64,000 nucleotides of DNA from Desulfuromonas sp. GTDB lineage: Bacteria > Desulfobacterota > Desulfuromonadia > Desulfuromonadales > UBA2294. Shown piece after piece: positions 25,325 through 34,003 of the stretch (positions within the stretch are counted from its first letter, which is position 1; the number at the start of each line of letters is the position of its first letter). The position numbers and the translations under genes are program-made. The stretch spans positions 18,910 to 82,909 of the forward strand of contig PKUH01000099.1 in the NCBI GenBank assembly GCA_002869615.1, written 5' to 3'. The notes beneath the pieces were generated by a model. It was not told the origin of the DNA. It made no database searches and worked only from the letters and a program-made list of their open reading frames with translations.

Positions 25325-27154
25325 ATGAAAACATTCGATGCGAAAAAATTCCCGACGGCGCCCGGTGTTTACCTGATGCAGGACAAGATCGGCAAAGTCC
25401 TTTATGTCGGCAAGGCGAAAAACCTCCGGAGTCGGCTGCGTTCCTATTTCTCCGGCAAAGGAGACGGGCGGGCCCATATCCGTTTTCTGATGGAGAAGAC
25501 GGAGACGGTTGAAACGATTGTCACCGATACGGAGAAAGAAGCGCTGCTACTCGAGAATACCCTGATCAAGAAGCACCGTCCCCGGTACAATATCGATTTG
25601 CGCGATGACAAAACTTACGTTTCGGTTCGCCTCGATCCGCAGCAAGAGTTTCCGGCTCTGCAGATTGTGCGGCAGGTCAAAAAGGATGGCGCCCGTTATT
25701 TCGGACCCTACGCTTCGGCCAGTGCAATCCGTAATACCCTGAAGGATATCTACCGGATTTTTCCGCTGCGGCATCATCCGCTGTCGACCTGCCGGGCGCG
25801 CCGCCGACCATGTCTTTATTACCAGATTGGCCAGTGCAGCGGCCCATGTCACGGCCTGATTTCCGTGGAAGATTATCGTCGGCATGTCGACGGCGTTATT
25901 GCCCTGCTCGATGGCCGGGAAGGTGAGGTCAAGGCGCTGCTTGAGCAGAAGATGGTCAAGGCTTCGGCGGAATTGCGCTTCGAGGAGGCGGCTCGCCTGC
26001 GGGATCAGATGGTTGCACTGGAGAAGAGTGTTGAGCGGCAAAAGGTTTCGGAAGAGGGAGATCTTGATCAGGATGTCTTCGCTCTGCATCGTGAAGGTGG
26101 AGAAGTCGAGATCGCTGTTCTCTTTATCCGACGGGGAAAACTGACCGGCAAAAGGACCTTCGCGCTCGAGTGGCAACTTGACCAGGAGGCATTGCTGACC
26201 AACTTCCTGCAGCAGTTTTATGCCCGTGAAATTATTCTTCCAGACGAGATTCTCCTGCCGATCGCAGTTGATGACAGCCCGGTTATTGCCGAATGGTTGT
26301 CGGAAAGACGGGGCAAAAAAGTGTCGCTGCATGTTCCGCAGCGCGGCGGCAAGGCCCGGCTTGTTTCTCTTGCCGGGAGAAACGCTTCCGAAGCCTTCCG
26401 CCAGCGGGGCAGTCAGAAAGAAGCGCGGTTCAAGCTGCTCGAAGAGATCCGACGCCAGTTCCATTTGCAGCGGTTTCCGCATCGTATCGAGTGTTTTGAT
26501 ATCTCGAATATCCAGGGGGCGCAGGCCGTTGGCAGTATGGCGGTACTGCTGGACGGCGAACCGGCTACCAGGGAATATCGGCACTACCTGATTCGAACAG
26601 TTGTTGGTAGTGACGACTTTGCATCTCTGGCGGAAGTTTTGCAACGGCGGCTCAGGCGTGGGGTCGAAGACGACAATCTGCCGGAAATGCTGTTGCTCGA
26701 TGGCGGCAAAGGCCAATTATCATCGGCGCTGTCGATCATCGAGGAGCTTGGCGTGGCCGATCAGGTTGATTTGGTTGCTATTGCCAAAAGTCGGGTCAAG
26801 GCCAATGTTAGAGGGAAGATGGTTGAAAAGACCGAGGAGAGGTTTTTCCTGCCGGGCCGAAAAAACCCGGTGATCTTGCGACCGGGCGCTCCCGAGCTTT
26901 TTCTGCTCGAACGATTGCGGAACGAGGCGCACCGCTTTGCCATTACCCATCATCGCAAGTTAAGAAAAAAGGCGACCCTGAAGTCGTCACTCGACGAAAT
27001 CCCGGGGGTCGGGCCGGGCCGGAGGAAAAAACTGTTGAAATACTTCGGTAGTTTGAAAAAGGTCAAGGCCGCATCCCTTGAGGAATTACGGGCAATGCCC
27101 GGATTGCCGGATAAGGTTGCCGAAACGATTTACCATTATTTCAGGGCGGACTAA
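25325..27154 (+). CDS. uvrC: Excinuclease ABC subunit C
   Basis: 609 residues, the usual length. Domains: GIY-YIG nuclease (about 10-95: GVYLMQDK...VLYVGKAKNLRSRLRSYF), a UvrB-binding UVR motif near 200-235, the RNase H-like nuclease with the ECFDISNIQG motif (about residue 388), and C-terminal tandem helix-hairpin-helix (IPGVGPGRRKKLLKYFGS). Performs both incisions in nucleotide excision repair. Four conserved cysteines near 157-179 (CRARRRPCLYYQIGQCSGPC) mark the iron-sulfur site found in many UvrC proteins. No partner genes nearby. Confidence 0.97.
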   Translation: MKTFDAKKFPTAPGVYLMQDKIGKVLYVGKAKNLRSRLRSYFSGKGDGRAHIRFLMEKTETVETIVTDTEKEALLLENTLIKKHRPRYNIDLRDDKTYVSVRLDPQQEFPALQIVRQVKKDGARYFGPYASASAIRNTLKDIYRIFPLRHHPLSTCRARRRPCLYYQIGQCSGPCHGLISVEDYRRHVDGVIALLDGREGEVKALLEQKMVKASAELRFEEAARLRDQMVALEKSVERQKVSEEGDLDQDVFALHREGGEVEIAVLFIRRGKLTGKRTFALEWQLDQEALLTNFLQQFYAREIILPDEILLPIAVDDSPVIAEWLSERRGKKVSLHVPQRGGKARLVSLAGRNASEAFRQRGSQKEARFKLLEEIRRQFHLQRFPHRIECFDISNIQGAQAVGSMAVLLDGEPATREYRHYLIRTVVGSDDFASLAEVLQRRLRRGVEDDNLPEMLLLDGGKGQLSSALSIIEELGVADQVDLVAIAKSRVKANVRGKMVEKTEERFFLPGRKNPVILRPGAPELFLLERLRNEAHRFAITHHRKLRKKATLKSSLDEIPGVGPGRRKKLLKYFGSLKKVKAASLEELRAMPGLPDKVAETIYHYFRAD

Positions 27155-27172
27155 TGTTCCGCCATTCAGCTG

Positions 27173-27874
27173 TTATTTGGTGGAAAGTTTGGCGAATTGC
27201 TGGATCCTGAGACGATCATCTTCTTCGATGAAATCAAAGTGGATGCCAAGATAAAAAGAATTGTCCTGGCCCGGCTCCGATCTGACAACTTCACCGGCAA
27301 TCGGAATCAGTTCTTCATTATTCTCAAACGCAAGGTAGATAAGAAAATAGGTGCCCGGTTGGACCGGTTTCGGATATTCCATTCCGAGACCACTTGAACT
27401 CAAAGATATCTCTTTTCTGGAAAAATTCGCACTTAGAGGCGCACCTGCCGTTCGTTTATTCTTGCTCGTTGCTCTCTCCCAGCGTTCCCGGATAATCGCT
27501 TTCGAAACGTGACTTTCTTCGACCGCGATCCATAATTCAGAGCTGATTCTGGCGCTCCGGCGCTGATTGAAAAAGTTCAGATCTCCCGAGAGCTCAACAA
27601 TCAGTCTTTGGTCAGAAAGTCTTTTGACAAACAGTGCGCGACAACTGATTCCCGTTTCGTTGTGCTCCGCCAGAAGCTCTATCCGTTGCCGGGGCTGAAA
27701 CGGGTAGTCAGTATTATTGTTGTCGGAATTCAAGAAAATCAGTTCAAGTTTTGATCCCCGGCACGAAACAATGTAGGCGAAGACTGTGGCGAAAAGTTTC
27801 TTTGCTCCGGGGTCTTCAACGGCCGTTTTCAGGGTCACCCGATTGTTTTTGTCGAGATATTTGGCGTAATTCAC
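27173..27874 (-). CDS. PilZ domain protein
   Basis: 233 residues. The N-terminal half (about 1-105) resembles a YcgR-like flagellar-brake domain, and the C-terminal PilZ domain begins with the c-di-GMP binding motif as QRRSARI near residue 105 and a SSSGLGM motif that stands for the usual D/NxSxxG. Likely a c-di-GMP effector controlling motility or surface functions, though the second motif departs from consensus. Lies seven bases after the shikimate kinase gene in the same direction. Confidence 0.8.
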   Translation of the reverse strand: MNYAKYLDKNNRVTLKTAVEDPGAKKLFATVFAYIVSCRGSKLELIFLNSDNNNTDYPFQPRQRIELLAEHNETGISCRALFVKRLSDQRLIVELSGDLNFFNQRRSARISSELWIAVEESHVSKAIIRERWERATSKNKRTAGAPLSANFSRKEISLSSSGLGMEYPKPVQPGTYFLIYLAFENNEELIPIAGEVVRSEPGQDNSFYLGIHFDFIEEDDRLRIQQFAKLSTK

Positions 27875-27880
27875 AGGGGT

Positions 27881-28387
27881 TTACCTGCCAGCAAGCATCG
27901 TTGCAATTTCATCGGCAATGATTTCTATCGTCTTGGAATGGCTATTAACGGTTCTATCGGCATACTTGTGATAGAGCGGATTACGTTCTATGAAGAGCTC
28001 GGTAAAGCTTTCTCCGGGTGAGATGACCATGCCACGGGTCGACATGTCGGCAATGCGTGTCTGCAGGGTTTGCAGGGGTGTGTTGATGAACACCGCGAGG
28101 CCGTTTTTCTTGAGATGCTGCATAGCCTCCGGGCTATAGACTGCCGAACCGCCGGTAGCGATCACGGTTCTGTCTGTCTCGAGGCCAAGGAGCACCTCCT
28201 CTTCGACCCGACGGAAATGATCGAGGCCATCCTCGTTAATGATCGTCTGCAGGGATTTTCCGGAAAGGCGCTGGATCAGGAGATCCGTATCGATGAAATC
28301 GAAGCCGATGCGCTTGGCCAGGATGACACCGATCGTGCTTTTTCCTGCTCCCGGCATGCCGATGAGGATGATATTCGAATGATTCAT
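27881..28387 (-). CDS. aroK: Shikimate kinase
   Basis: 168 residues from ATG 28387; the frame is open 16 codons upstream, but homologous sequence begins at MNHSNIILIGMPGAGKST. The P-loop is GMPGAGKST (10-18), the shikimate-binding FIDTDLLIQ and the ATGGSAVY motif follow. It phosphorylates shikimate at the 3-hydroxyl in chorismate synthesis. No other aro genes lie nearby. No clear ribosome site precedes ATG 28387. Confidence 0.9.
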   Translation of the reverse strand: MNHSNIILIGMPGAGKSTIGVILAKRIGFDFIDTDLLIQRLSGKSLQTIINEDGLDHFRRVEEEVLLGLETDRTVIATGGSAVYSPEAMQHLKKNGLAVFINTPLQTLQTRIADMSTRGMVISPGESFTELFIERNPLYHKYADRTVNSHSKTIEIIADEIATMLAGR

Positions 28388-28461
28388 CGAGCAATTATAG
28401 CGGCTCTCCGGGAAATTGAGAAACAAAATGAACAAGCCGCTTGCATCTGCTACTGACTGTT

Positions 28462-29277
28462 TCAGAAGTTGACGAAAACAGACCCTCCGAAACCATAATC
28501 AAGACTTCCCGTGGTGAGCCCGGCAACAGCGTTAAGGGAAATGCCGGAAGAACTGTTAAGCCAGCTGGTTAATTCCAGATGAAGTTCTCCCAGGGAACCG
28601 ATTCCTCCAGCTGGTTCGGTTGCACCCCAATAGCGAATTTCACCGAGAAGTTCTTGCCTGAACAGATATCCGAGGCTGATTTCATAGGTCGTGTAGTCGT
28701 CGAGCTTCAGCTGGTCGTTATTCCCCTGCAATACGTAGGACCCTTCCGACTTGATCAGCCAGGAACCGAGCCACTTGCTCAAGCCGATCCCGGCTGTATA
28801 GTCGGTTTCGCCTGTGCCGAGTCCCTTGTCTTCATCTGCCGTAGGCAATTTTACTTTTCCAAAAAAGCGAAATGCCGGTCGTTGAGCCGTTTCTTTGCAC
28901 AGACCCAGGTTGGCTGATAATTCGATATCGCCAGGGCCGTTTACCGATTCGTTCGAATTCGATGTGCTGCCGGAAGCCGGAACGCCCGATCCGCGCCGGT
29001 CGACAAAGAGATTTCCTGACCATGCGGCCGAGCTGTTGGAGAGATAAAGGTGTGATAGCGCCAGGCCGAAATCGATCGTGTCGTTCGGATAATATCCAAG
29101 AAACAGGGTCGATTTGAACGTCCTGGTCGTGTCCGTACTACCGAAATCGCCTGCGGTGTAGTTGCCGGTCAATTCCGCAGAGAACAGGGTATTTGCTCGC
29201 GCATTTGCGGCGACCAGTAACGAACTGAGGACGAGCGCGACAAGGTAGATCATAGTGTCGGTCTGGATTGACTTCAT
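28462..29277 (-). CDS. Outer membrane beta-barrel protein of unknown function
   Basis: 271 residues with a signal sequence (hydrophobic 8-27, ending ARA) and alternating beta-strands throughout, ending in SVFVNF with terminal Phe, the outer membrane barrel signature. The VKLPTADEDKGLGTGETDYTAG segment is typical of the transporter/MetA-pathway-phenol degradation-like barrel family often annotated only as putative outer membrane protein. No substrate suggested. The ATG at 29277 could be replaced by a later one at MIYLV. Confidence 0.72.
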   Translation of the reverse strand: MKSIQTDTMIYLVALVLSSLLVAANARANTLFSAELTGNYTAGDFGSTDTTRTFKSTLFLGYYPNDTIDFGLALSHLYLSNSSAAWSGNLFVDRRGSGVPASGSTSNSNESVNGPGDIELSANLGLCKETAQRPAFRFFGKVKLPTADEDKGLGTGETDYTAGIGLSKWLGSWLIKSEGSYVLQGNNDQLKLDDYTTYEISLGYLFRQELLGEIRYWGATEPAGGIGSLGELHLELTSWLNSSSGISLNAVAGLTTGSLDYGFGGSVFVNF

Positions 29278-29383
29278 CTACGGGGACCCTTGCTCCGTGT
29301 GGTGAAATGTGCGGACGTTATGACAAATAAAGGTTCCGGTTCCTGCACCATTGGCCAGTCTTGTTCAGCAGGTCAAGCAGATT

Positions 29384-29419
29384 GCAGGGAACGACGGATT
29401 TTTGGCCGTCGTTCCCTGC
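29384..29419. terminator. Perfect 14-bp hairpin between two minus-strand genes
   Basis: GCAGGGAACGACGG and its exact complement CCGTCGTTCCCTGC flank an 8-base loop. It sits 46 bases beyond the stop of the Gln-rich protein gene and upstream of the barrel gene. There is no T run on either strand, so it is a terminator-like or processing hairpin. Confidence 0.5.
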
Positions 29420-29464
29420 TGGGCTGGAAATGATGATTCCGGAACGCTTTGCGTGTTAGTGCGA

Positions 29465-29797
29465 TCAATCGGCCGTTTCCGGCATGTGCTCTTGGGTTTT
29501 TAATTGGAAACGATCCTGGTCGGCACGGTGAGCAACCTCCCCGGCCGGTGAATCCTCGACCTTTTGCTCCCTGAACTGCGACCGTTGCTGCTGTTGCAGT
29601 TCAGAGTCCTGTTGTTCCTGATAGCGATGCTGGTAACTGTTTTGGTAGGTGTTTTTCTGTTTGTAGGCTGTCCCGGATTGAGATCGATACGATGACGATG
29701 TCCCCGTATGACCGCTGCCGCCATAGGCGGCCATAACGTAGCTGCCGCTGACGAAAACAAATACGGCTGCCAGTGTAAAGATTGTACATTTTGCCAT
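29465..29797 (-). CDS. Secreted glutamine-rich hypothetical protein
   Basis: 110 residues: a signal peptide (MAKCTIFTLAAVFVFVSGSY, cleavage near VMAA), a Gly/Ser/Tyr-rich segment (AYGGSGHTGTSSSYRSQ) and a Gln-rich hydrophilic tail (RYQEQQDSELQQQQRSQ). A GGAGG ribosome site precedes the ATG. The mature protein is low in complexity and probably disordered. I do not recognise a family; the AYGGSGHTG start recalls small secreted proteins of anaerobes, without a known role. Confidence 0.6.
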   Translation of the reverse strand: MAKCTIFTLAAVFVFVSGSYVMAAYGGSGHTGTSSSYRSQSGTAYKQKNTYQNSYQHRYQEQQDSELQQQQRSQFREQKVEDSPAGEVAHRADQDRFQLKTQEHMPETAD

Positions 29798-29944
29798 GAT
29801 TACCTCCTTTTTGGTATTCTGTTTCGTAAAGTGTAGGTTCTGCTCTATAGACGCCTCAACAGGTCGGAGGTTGACAGGAATGTTATGGTATGCTCATTTT
29901 TCTTCAGGAGATTGGGTGCCAAGGAGTCCCGGTCGATGGGGCAG

Positions 29945-29976
29945 TAAAGAAAAGGGCCGGCAATTGCCAGCCCTTC
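29945..29976 (-). terminator. Terminator of the quinone oxidoreductase gene
   Basis: On the minus strand AAGGGCTGGCAATTGCCGGCCCTTTTCTTT: a strong stem with a U-rich tail, 22 bases after the stop of the gene at 29999. Confidence 0.85.
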
Positions 29977-29998
29977 TTGCTTCGATGTCTCTTTGCAG

Positions 29999-30991
29999 TC
30001 AGCCTTCGCTGATTTTCAGGACGATTTTTCCGAAATGCTTGTCCTCTTCCATCATCCGGTGTGCTTCAACGATTTCGTCGATGCTGAAGACCTTTTCAAT
30101 GATCGGTACGATGCTCCGGTCGGCAAATTTCGGCAGCGCCCGCCGGGTAAACTCGGAGACAATCTCGGCCTTTTCCGAAACCGGGCGGGAGCGCAGGACC
30201 GAACCGATGATCTGCTGACGTTTGACCATCATCAGGGCGAGATTCAGTTCGGCCTTGATACCGGAAATAACGCCGATCACCACCAGTTTGCCTTTGTAGG
30301 CTAGCGAGTTCATGTTCGGCTTGAGGTACTTGGCTCCGACATGATCAAGGATGACATCGACACCTTTCTTACCGGTGTACTCCTTGATAATATCGGTGAA
30401 GTCAGGGTTTTCGGTGTAATCAATGACCAGGTCGGCGCCGAGCTTCCTGACCCGCTCCATCTTGTCCGGATGCGCCGTGACGATCAATTTGGCGTTCGGG
30501 GTCAGGGCCTTGGCCAACTGAATCGCCGCGGTATTAACGCCGCCACCGCCGCCGTGCAGGATCGCTGTTTGCCCATCCTGCAGGTCGCCGATCATGAAGA
30601 CATTGAGGAAGGCCGTGATATACGATTCACAGACACAGGCTGCTTCTTCAAATGTCATCGATTCGGGAATCGGCATCAGGTGGTCGGCATATGCCACTGC
30701 GTACTCGGCGTAACCGCCGCCGCCAACCAGCGAGATCACCCGGTCGCCGGCCTTCCAGCCGGTCACACCCTCGCCCAGCGCTTCAATGGTACCGGCGACT
30801 TCAAGGCCGAGAATCTCCGAGTCGCCCGGTGGTGGTGGATAATTGCCCTGGCGTTGAACCAGGTCGGGTCGGTTGATCGAGGTGGCGACAACCTTGACCA
30901 GAACTTCACCTTCTTTCGGGCGCGGCTTTTCGGCTTCGCCGACTTTCAGGACATCGACGCCGCCGAATTCGTCTATCAACACAGCTTTCAT
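29999..30991 (-). CDS. NAD(P)H:quinone oxidoreductase (zinc-free MDR family)
   Basis: 330 residues, medium-chain dehydrogenase/reductase. Absent are the zinc ligands; instead there is the QOR/PIG3-type opening KAVLIDEFGGVDVLKVGEAEKP, the NRPDLVQRQGNYPPPPG segment and the Rossmann-type nucleotide loop HGGGGGVNTAAIQLAKA near 145-161. This fits the NADPH-dependent quinone oxidoreductase group (PIG3/TP53I3-like). It probably reduces quinones or enones. Stands alone with its own terminator. Confidence 0.88.
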   Translation of the reverse strand: MKAVLIDEFGGVDVLKVGEAEKPRPKEGEVLVKVVATSINRPDLVQRQGNYPPPPGDSEILGLEVAGTIEALGEGVTGWKAGDRVISLVGGGGYAEYAVAYADHLMPIPESMTFEEAACVCESYITAFLNVFMIGDLQDGQTAILHGGGGGVNTAAIQLAKALTPNAKLIVTAHPDKMERVRKLGADLVIDYTENPDFTDIIKEYTGKKGVDVILDHVGAKYLKPNMNSLAYKGKLVVIGVISGIKAELNLALMMVKRQQIIGSVLRSRPVSEKAEIVSEFTRRALPKFADRSIVPIIEKVFSIDEIVEAHRMMEEDKHFGKIVLKISEG

Positions 30992-31076
30992 TGGTAAAAC
31001 TCCTCTCTCATCGGAAACAATTTCATAGCTAAAAGTGAACCAAGATTATAGGATAATCGCCGAATGATTCAACCCA

Positions 31077-31107
31077 TTGTTTTTTTGTTCCGCTTATCGG
31101 TTATAAT
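31077..31107 (+). promoter_or_regulatory. Candidate promoter of the rubredoxin-DUF2231 gene
   Basis: A perfect TATAAT (31102-31107) lies 30 bases upstream of the start codon; the best -35 match, TTGTTT at 31077-31082, is 19 bases away, longer than ideal. Confidence 0.4.
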
Positions 31108-31137
31108 GCTTGGAATAATTTCATGAAGGAGATCTTT

Positions 31138-31704
31138 ATGGTGACAAAGTGGCGTTGTACGGTTTGCGGTTACATTCATGAGGGCGAGGAGCCTCCAGAG
31201 AACTGTCCGATCTGCGGAGCGGAATCGGATAAATTTGTCGCGCTCGAAGAACCGAAGGTCAGTCTGCTGCGCGAGATGGTTGAGCTTTTTGAGCCACATC
31301 CGGTGACGGTCCATTTTCCGAACGCCCTGCTGCCGACCCTGGCTCTTTTTGTTTTTATTGCCCTGGTGTCCGACATCGGTTCCTTTGACACCGCGGCATT
31401 CTATCTCCTTGTGGTTGTCCTCTGTACCGTCCCGATCACCTTTGCGACCGGGCTGCGTGACTGGAAAAGAAAATTCGATGGGCAGATGGCGGCGATCTTC
31501 AAGAAGAAGATCGTACTCGCATCAACTCTTGTCGTTCTCACGATTGTGACGGTGGCGATCCGCACCCGGCAACCGGAACTTATGCAGGAAGGTGGCGGCA
31601 TGATGGTTCTCTATCTCGTTCTGATCCTGTTGATGCTTGGCTGCGTGACGTTGCTCGGACATTACGGGGCAAAGCTGATGCGGGCGTTGATTGACAGGAA
31701 TTAA
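31138..31704 (+). CDS. Rubredoxin-type domain fused to DUF2231 membrane protein
   Basis: 188 residues from ATG 31138, selected because AAGGAG at 31126-31131 is optimally placed; an ATG five codons upstream overlaps this site. The first 35 residues form a short rubredoxin-like iron site: CTVCGYIHEGEEPPENCPICG (Cys 7, 10, 23 and 26 approximately). The rest has four membrane helices (about 59-78, 85-104, 127-145 and 157-176) of the DUF2231 type. The HPVTVHFPNALLPT motif with two histidines is typical of DUF2231 and may bind heme. A membrane electron-transfer role is plausible. Confidence 0.8.
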   Translation: MVTKWRCTVCGYIHEGEEPPENCPICGAESDKFVALEEPKVSLLREMVELFEPHPVTVHFPNALLPTLALFVFIALVSDIGSFDTAAFYLLVVVLCTVPITFATGLRDWKRKFDGQMAAIFKKKIVLASTLVVLTIVTVAIRTRQPELMQEGGGMMVLYLVLILLMLGCVTLLGHYGAKLMRALIDRN

Positions 31705-31802
31705 GGGAGGGTTGGCTCCGTGTTGATTAGGTCCTCCACGTGCCTAAAGGTACTAAGTTGCGCGGGCGTGCCCTCTGTCGTCCAAGGGGACATTGTTGGA
31801 TA
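31705..31802. other. Left flank of the repeat island
   Basis: Non-coding. It contains a CCTAAAGGTACTAAG stretch and CCAAGGGGACATTG but no conserved block shared with the later repeats. The open frame 31701-31886 on the minus strand has no ribosome site and lies in repeat sequence. Confidence 0.4.
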
Positions 31803-32096
31803 GGGACACTCCCCGCAGTTCAGGGGAGTGTCCATAGATACTGAAGACAGGAAGAACCGCGCGGTCGCGGCCGCGCACTCCGCCATACTCTTTTATTGAG
31901 TTATAGAAGAGTATGCAGAAAACGGCTCCCTTGCAGGGGCTTTTTTATTTTTTTCTGATTTCTTCTGTTCAACTGTGTTACTGGAGAGTTTGCCTTGAAG
32001 CAAACACGGCATGTCTTCGTGGCGGTTGCGGTCGGGCTTCGGTTCAGTGAACGCGGTGCCAAGGGGCGACCTCAAGAGCTCCATGGGTGAGTCAAA
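31803..32096. repeat. Degenerate repeat unit A (about 295 bp)
   Basis: First of two direct, diverged copies. Shared blocks in order: a GGGACACT...AGTGTCC inverted repeat, CTGAAGACAG then AGAACCGC, TTTATTGAG, CTCCCTTGCAGGGG with a T run, TTCTGTTCAACT, GAGTTTGCCTTGA, CGGTTGCGGTCGGGCT and CGACCTCAAGAGCTCCA, ending GGTGAGTCAAA. Unit B repeats the same order at 32183-32501. It encodes no recognisable protein on either strand. It may be a dead or non-autonomous mobile sequence. Confidence 0.85.
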
Positions 32097-32182
32097 ATCA
32101 TCTATGGATTCCCCCTTCGTCTACTTCGGCGAGCTCAGTACAAGATAGCTCAGGACAGGTGATCGGAGTCGAAAAGCTGACG

Positions 32183-32501
32183 GGGACACTACCCGAATTA
32201 CAGGGAAGTGGCCCCTGACCTGAAGACAGTAGCCAGGACATAGAACACTGAATACAGAAGAACCGCCGGGTCCCGGCCCGGCAGCCGGGTTCATTTCTTT
32301 ATTGAGCGATAAAGAAACGAACCAAAGAAACCGCTCCCTTGCAGGGGGCTTTTTTTGATCTGAATTGCTTCTGTTCAACTTTGCTGCCAGGGAGTTTGCC
32401 TTGAGGCAAACGCAGTTCGTCGCTGTGGCGGTTGCGGTCGGGCTGAGGTTCAATGATCGCGCTACCGGAGGCGACCTCAAGAGCTCCACGGGTGAGTCAA
32501 A
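32183..32501. repeat. Degenerate repeat unit B (about 320 bp)
   Basis: Second copy of the sequence in unit A, in direct orientation, with the same block order but longer by about 25 bp. The minus-strand frame over it (32121-32489) resembles the proline/arginine-rich frame over unit A only because of the shared DNA; both lack ribosome sites. Confidence 0.85.
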
Positions 32502-32598
32502 GGCTTTGCTTTTAAGGTTTTGAGACTTTTCCTGGTTTTTTCTGACAGCTGACAGCTTAAAACTTACAGCTTTCTTATATGTAAGACCGCCGAGCGAG

Positions 32599-32651
32599 CA
32601 GATTTCAATCCGGCGTTCAGGTAACGCCAGTGACTGACGGATTGAAATCTG
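32599..32651. repeat. Nested inverted repeat in the repeat island
   Basis: CAGATTTCAATCCG (32599-32612) pairs perfectly with CGGATTGAAATCTG (32638-32651). Inside is a second hairpin, GGCGTT-CAGGT-AACGCC. The structure could fold as a cruciform or a long RNA hairpin. Confidence 0.85.
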
Positions 32652-32820
32652 CGCAGTGAGGGAACCTGATCATCAGGCGGGTGAGCTGGGGTGTCATTCT
32701 TTTGCTTTCTTTTCTTGGACAAGCCCTTCGACTGGCTCAGGACAGGTAAGAAAAGAAAGGAGCAAGCCGGGCGATACCGGCGACCTTGATTGGTTTTTTT
32801 GTGGCGTCCCCAGGTTAGAT

Positions 32821-32852
32821 GGGACACTACCAGAAGTTCAGGGAAGTGTCCT
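32821..32852. repeat. Third partial copy of the GGGACACT inverted repeat
   Basis: GGGACACTACCAGAAGTTC then AGGGAAGTGTCC repeats the first block of units A and B. It is followed by CTGAAGA but not by the rest of the unit, so it is a truncated copy. Just before it, at 32722-32748, the CCCTTCGACTGGCTCAGG motif is a repeat common in other bacterial genomes. Confidence 0.7.
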
Positions 32853-32865
32853 CTGGCCTGAAGAA

Positions 32866-32893
32866 AAAAGGCGAGCTTTTCAGCTCGCCTTTT
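32866..32893. terminator. Bidirectional terminator of the nitronate monooxygenase gene
   Basis: AAAAGGCGAGC-TTTTCA-GCTCGCCTTTT: an 11-bp perfect stem with A/T tracts on both sides. On the minus strand it lies 30 bases after the stop at 32924, and the T tract in that direction makes it a good terminator. Confidence 0.9.
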
Positions 32894-32923
32894 AAATAAT
32901 TGAACAACTATGGTTGCTATCAC

Positions 32924-34003
32924 TTAATGGTTGACTGCCTCATCAGTTTCCACCGGAAAAAGATCGTCGAAAATTTCCTGGACTGTCTCAATCTTGTTTG
33001 CTTTCCACGCATTGGTGCCGCAAAAGACAATCCCTGTTTCGACATCGCCGCGCTGGGCCCGGTCAAGAGCGTGAACAATACAGAAGCGTTCCCGGTTCTC
33101 CTTGTAGGTGCACTTACGCAGGCAATTCGATGGGCAGGATACGTTGAGATCGACATCCCGTTGACGAACCTTTTCAAAATTCTTGATAATAGCTCTTCCC
33201 GGGAGCCCGGCGGGGCTCATGATCAGGCCAATATCATCCTTTTTGCAGTTGAGGTAGAATTGCTTGAATGCGTCGGCGGCGTCGCACTCTTCGGTGGTAA
33301 CGAACCGGGTCGCCATCTGAACGCCATCGGCACCCTGATCGAGCGCGTATTGAAAGTCTTCGCGACTCCAGACCCCACCGGCAGCTATTATCGGTATATC
33401 AAGATCCCATTCATCGCGGAAGTAGGCCTTGACCCGCCGCACTGTTTCATATTGATCGTATTGGCCGGTTCCGATGTTTTCCGGTTTTTCACCGAGATGG
33501 CCACCGGCGGTATCCGGATCTTCAACGACAACCGCATCGGGCAGGCGGTCAAATCCTTTTTTCCATTTGCGGGCGATCAGTTGTGCTGCCTTGACTGAAG
33601 AGACGATCGGCACCAGGGCTACGTCCGGATAGTCGGCAGTCAGTCCGGGAAGATTGAGCGGCAGACCGGCACCCGAGACGATCAGCTGCGCACCATACTT
33701 ACAGGCCGCCTTGATCATGTCGTCATAATTGGTTGTGGCGACCATGCAGTTAACGCCGATAACACCGTCGGGGGCGAGCTCGCGGGCTTTTTCCAGCTCG
33801 TCCTTGAGGGCGAGCGGCTCGGCCGCGAAATAGTTGCGACCATTGTAATGCGGGCTGTTGACAGCCAGGCCGGCGCTGGCAACAAGGCCGATCCCACCGG
33901 CCCGGGCGACGGCGCTGGCCAGCCGGGCTCCGGAGACGCGAACCCCCATACCGCCCTGGATCAGCGGATACGGGACTGTATATTTTCCGATAGTTAAACT
34001 CAT
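32924..34003 (-). CDS. Nitronate monooxygenase / 2-nitropropane dioxygenase-type flavoprotein
   Basis: 359 residues, TIM-barrel FMN enzyme. Family marks include PLIQGGMGVRVSGARLASAV, the EDPDTAGGHLG segment containing the catalytic-site histidine, and the IPIIAAGGVW phosphate-binding strand. The group also contains FabK-type enoyl-ACP reductases, so the exact reaction is open. Unusual is a C-terminal cysteine-rich stretch, CPSNCLRKCTYKENRERFC, which is not part of the typical barrel. An AAGGAGG ribosome site precedes the ATG. Confidence 0.85.
   Translation of the reverse strand: MSLTIGKYTVPYPLIQGGMGVRVSGARLASAVARAGGIGLVASAGLAVNSPHYNGRNYFAAEPLALKDELEKARELAPDGVIGVNCMVATTNYDDMIKAACKYGAQLIVSGAGLPLNLPGLTADYPDVALVPIVSSVKAAQLIARKWKKGFDRLPDAVVVEDPDTAGGHLGEKPENIGTGQYDQYETVRRVKAYFRDEWDLDIPIIAAGGVWSREDFQYALDQGADGVQMATRFVTTEECDAADAFKQFYLNCKKDDIGLIMSPAGLPGRAIIKNFEKVRQRDVDLNVSCPSNCLRKCTYKENRERFCIVHALDRAQRGDVETGIVFCGTNAWKANKIETVQEIFDDLFPVETDEAVNH

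Noticed and set aside
31893..32489. Minus-strand frames over repeat units A and B (shared MELLRSP start)
   Set aside because: The two frames resemble each other only because of the repeated DNA; they lack ribosome sites and typical protein composition.
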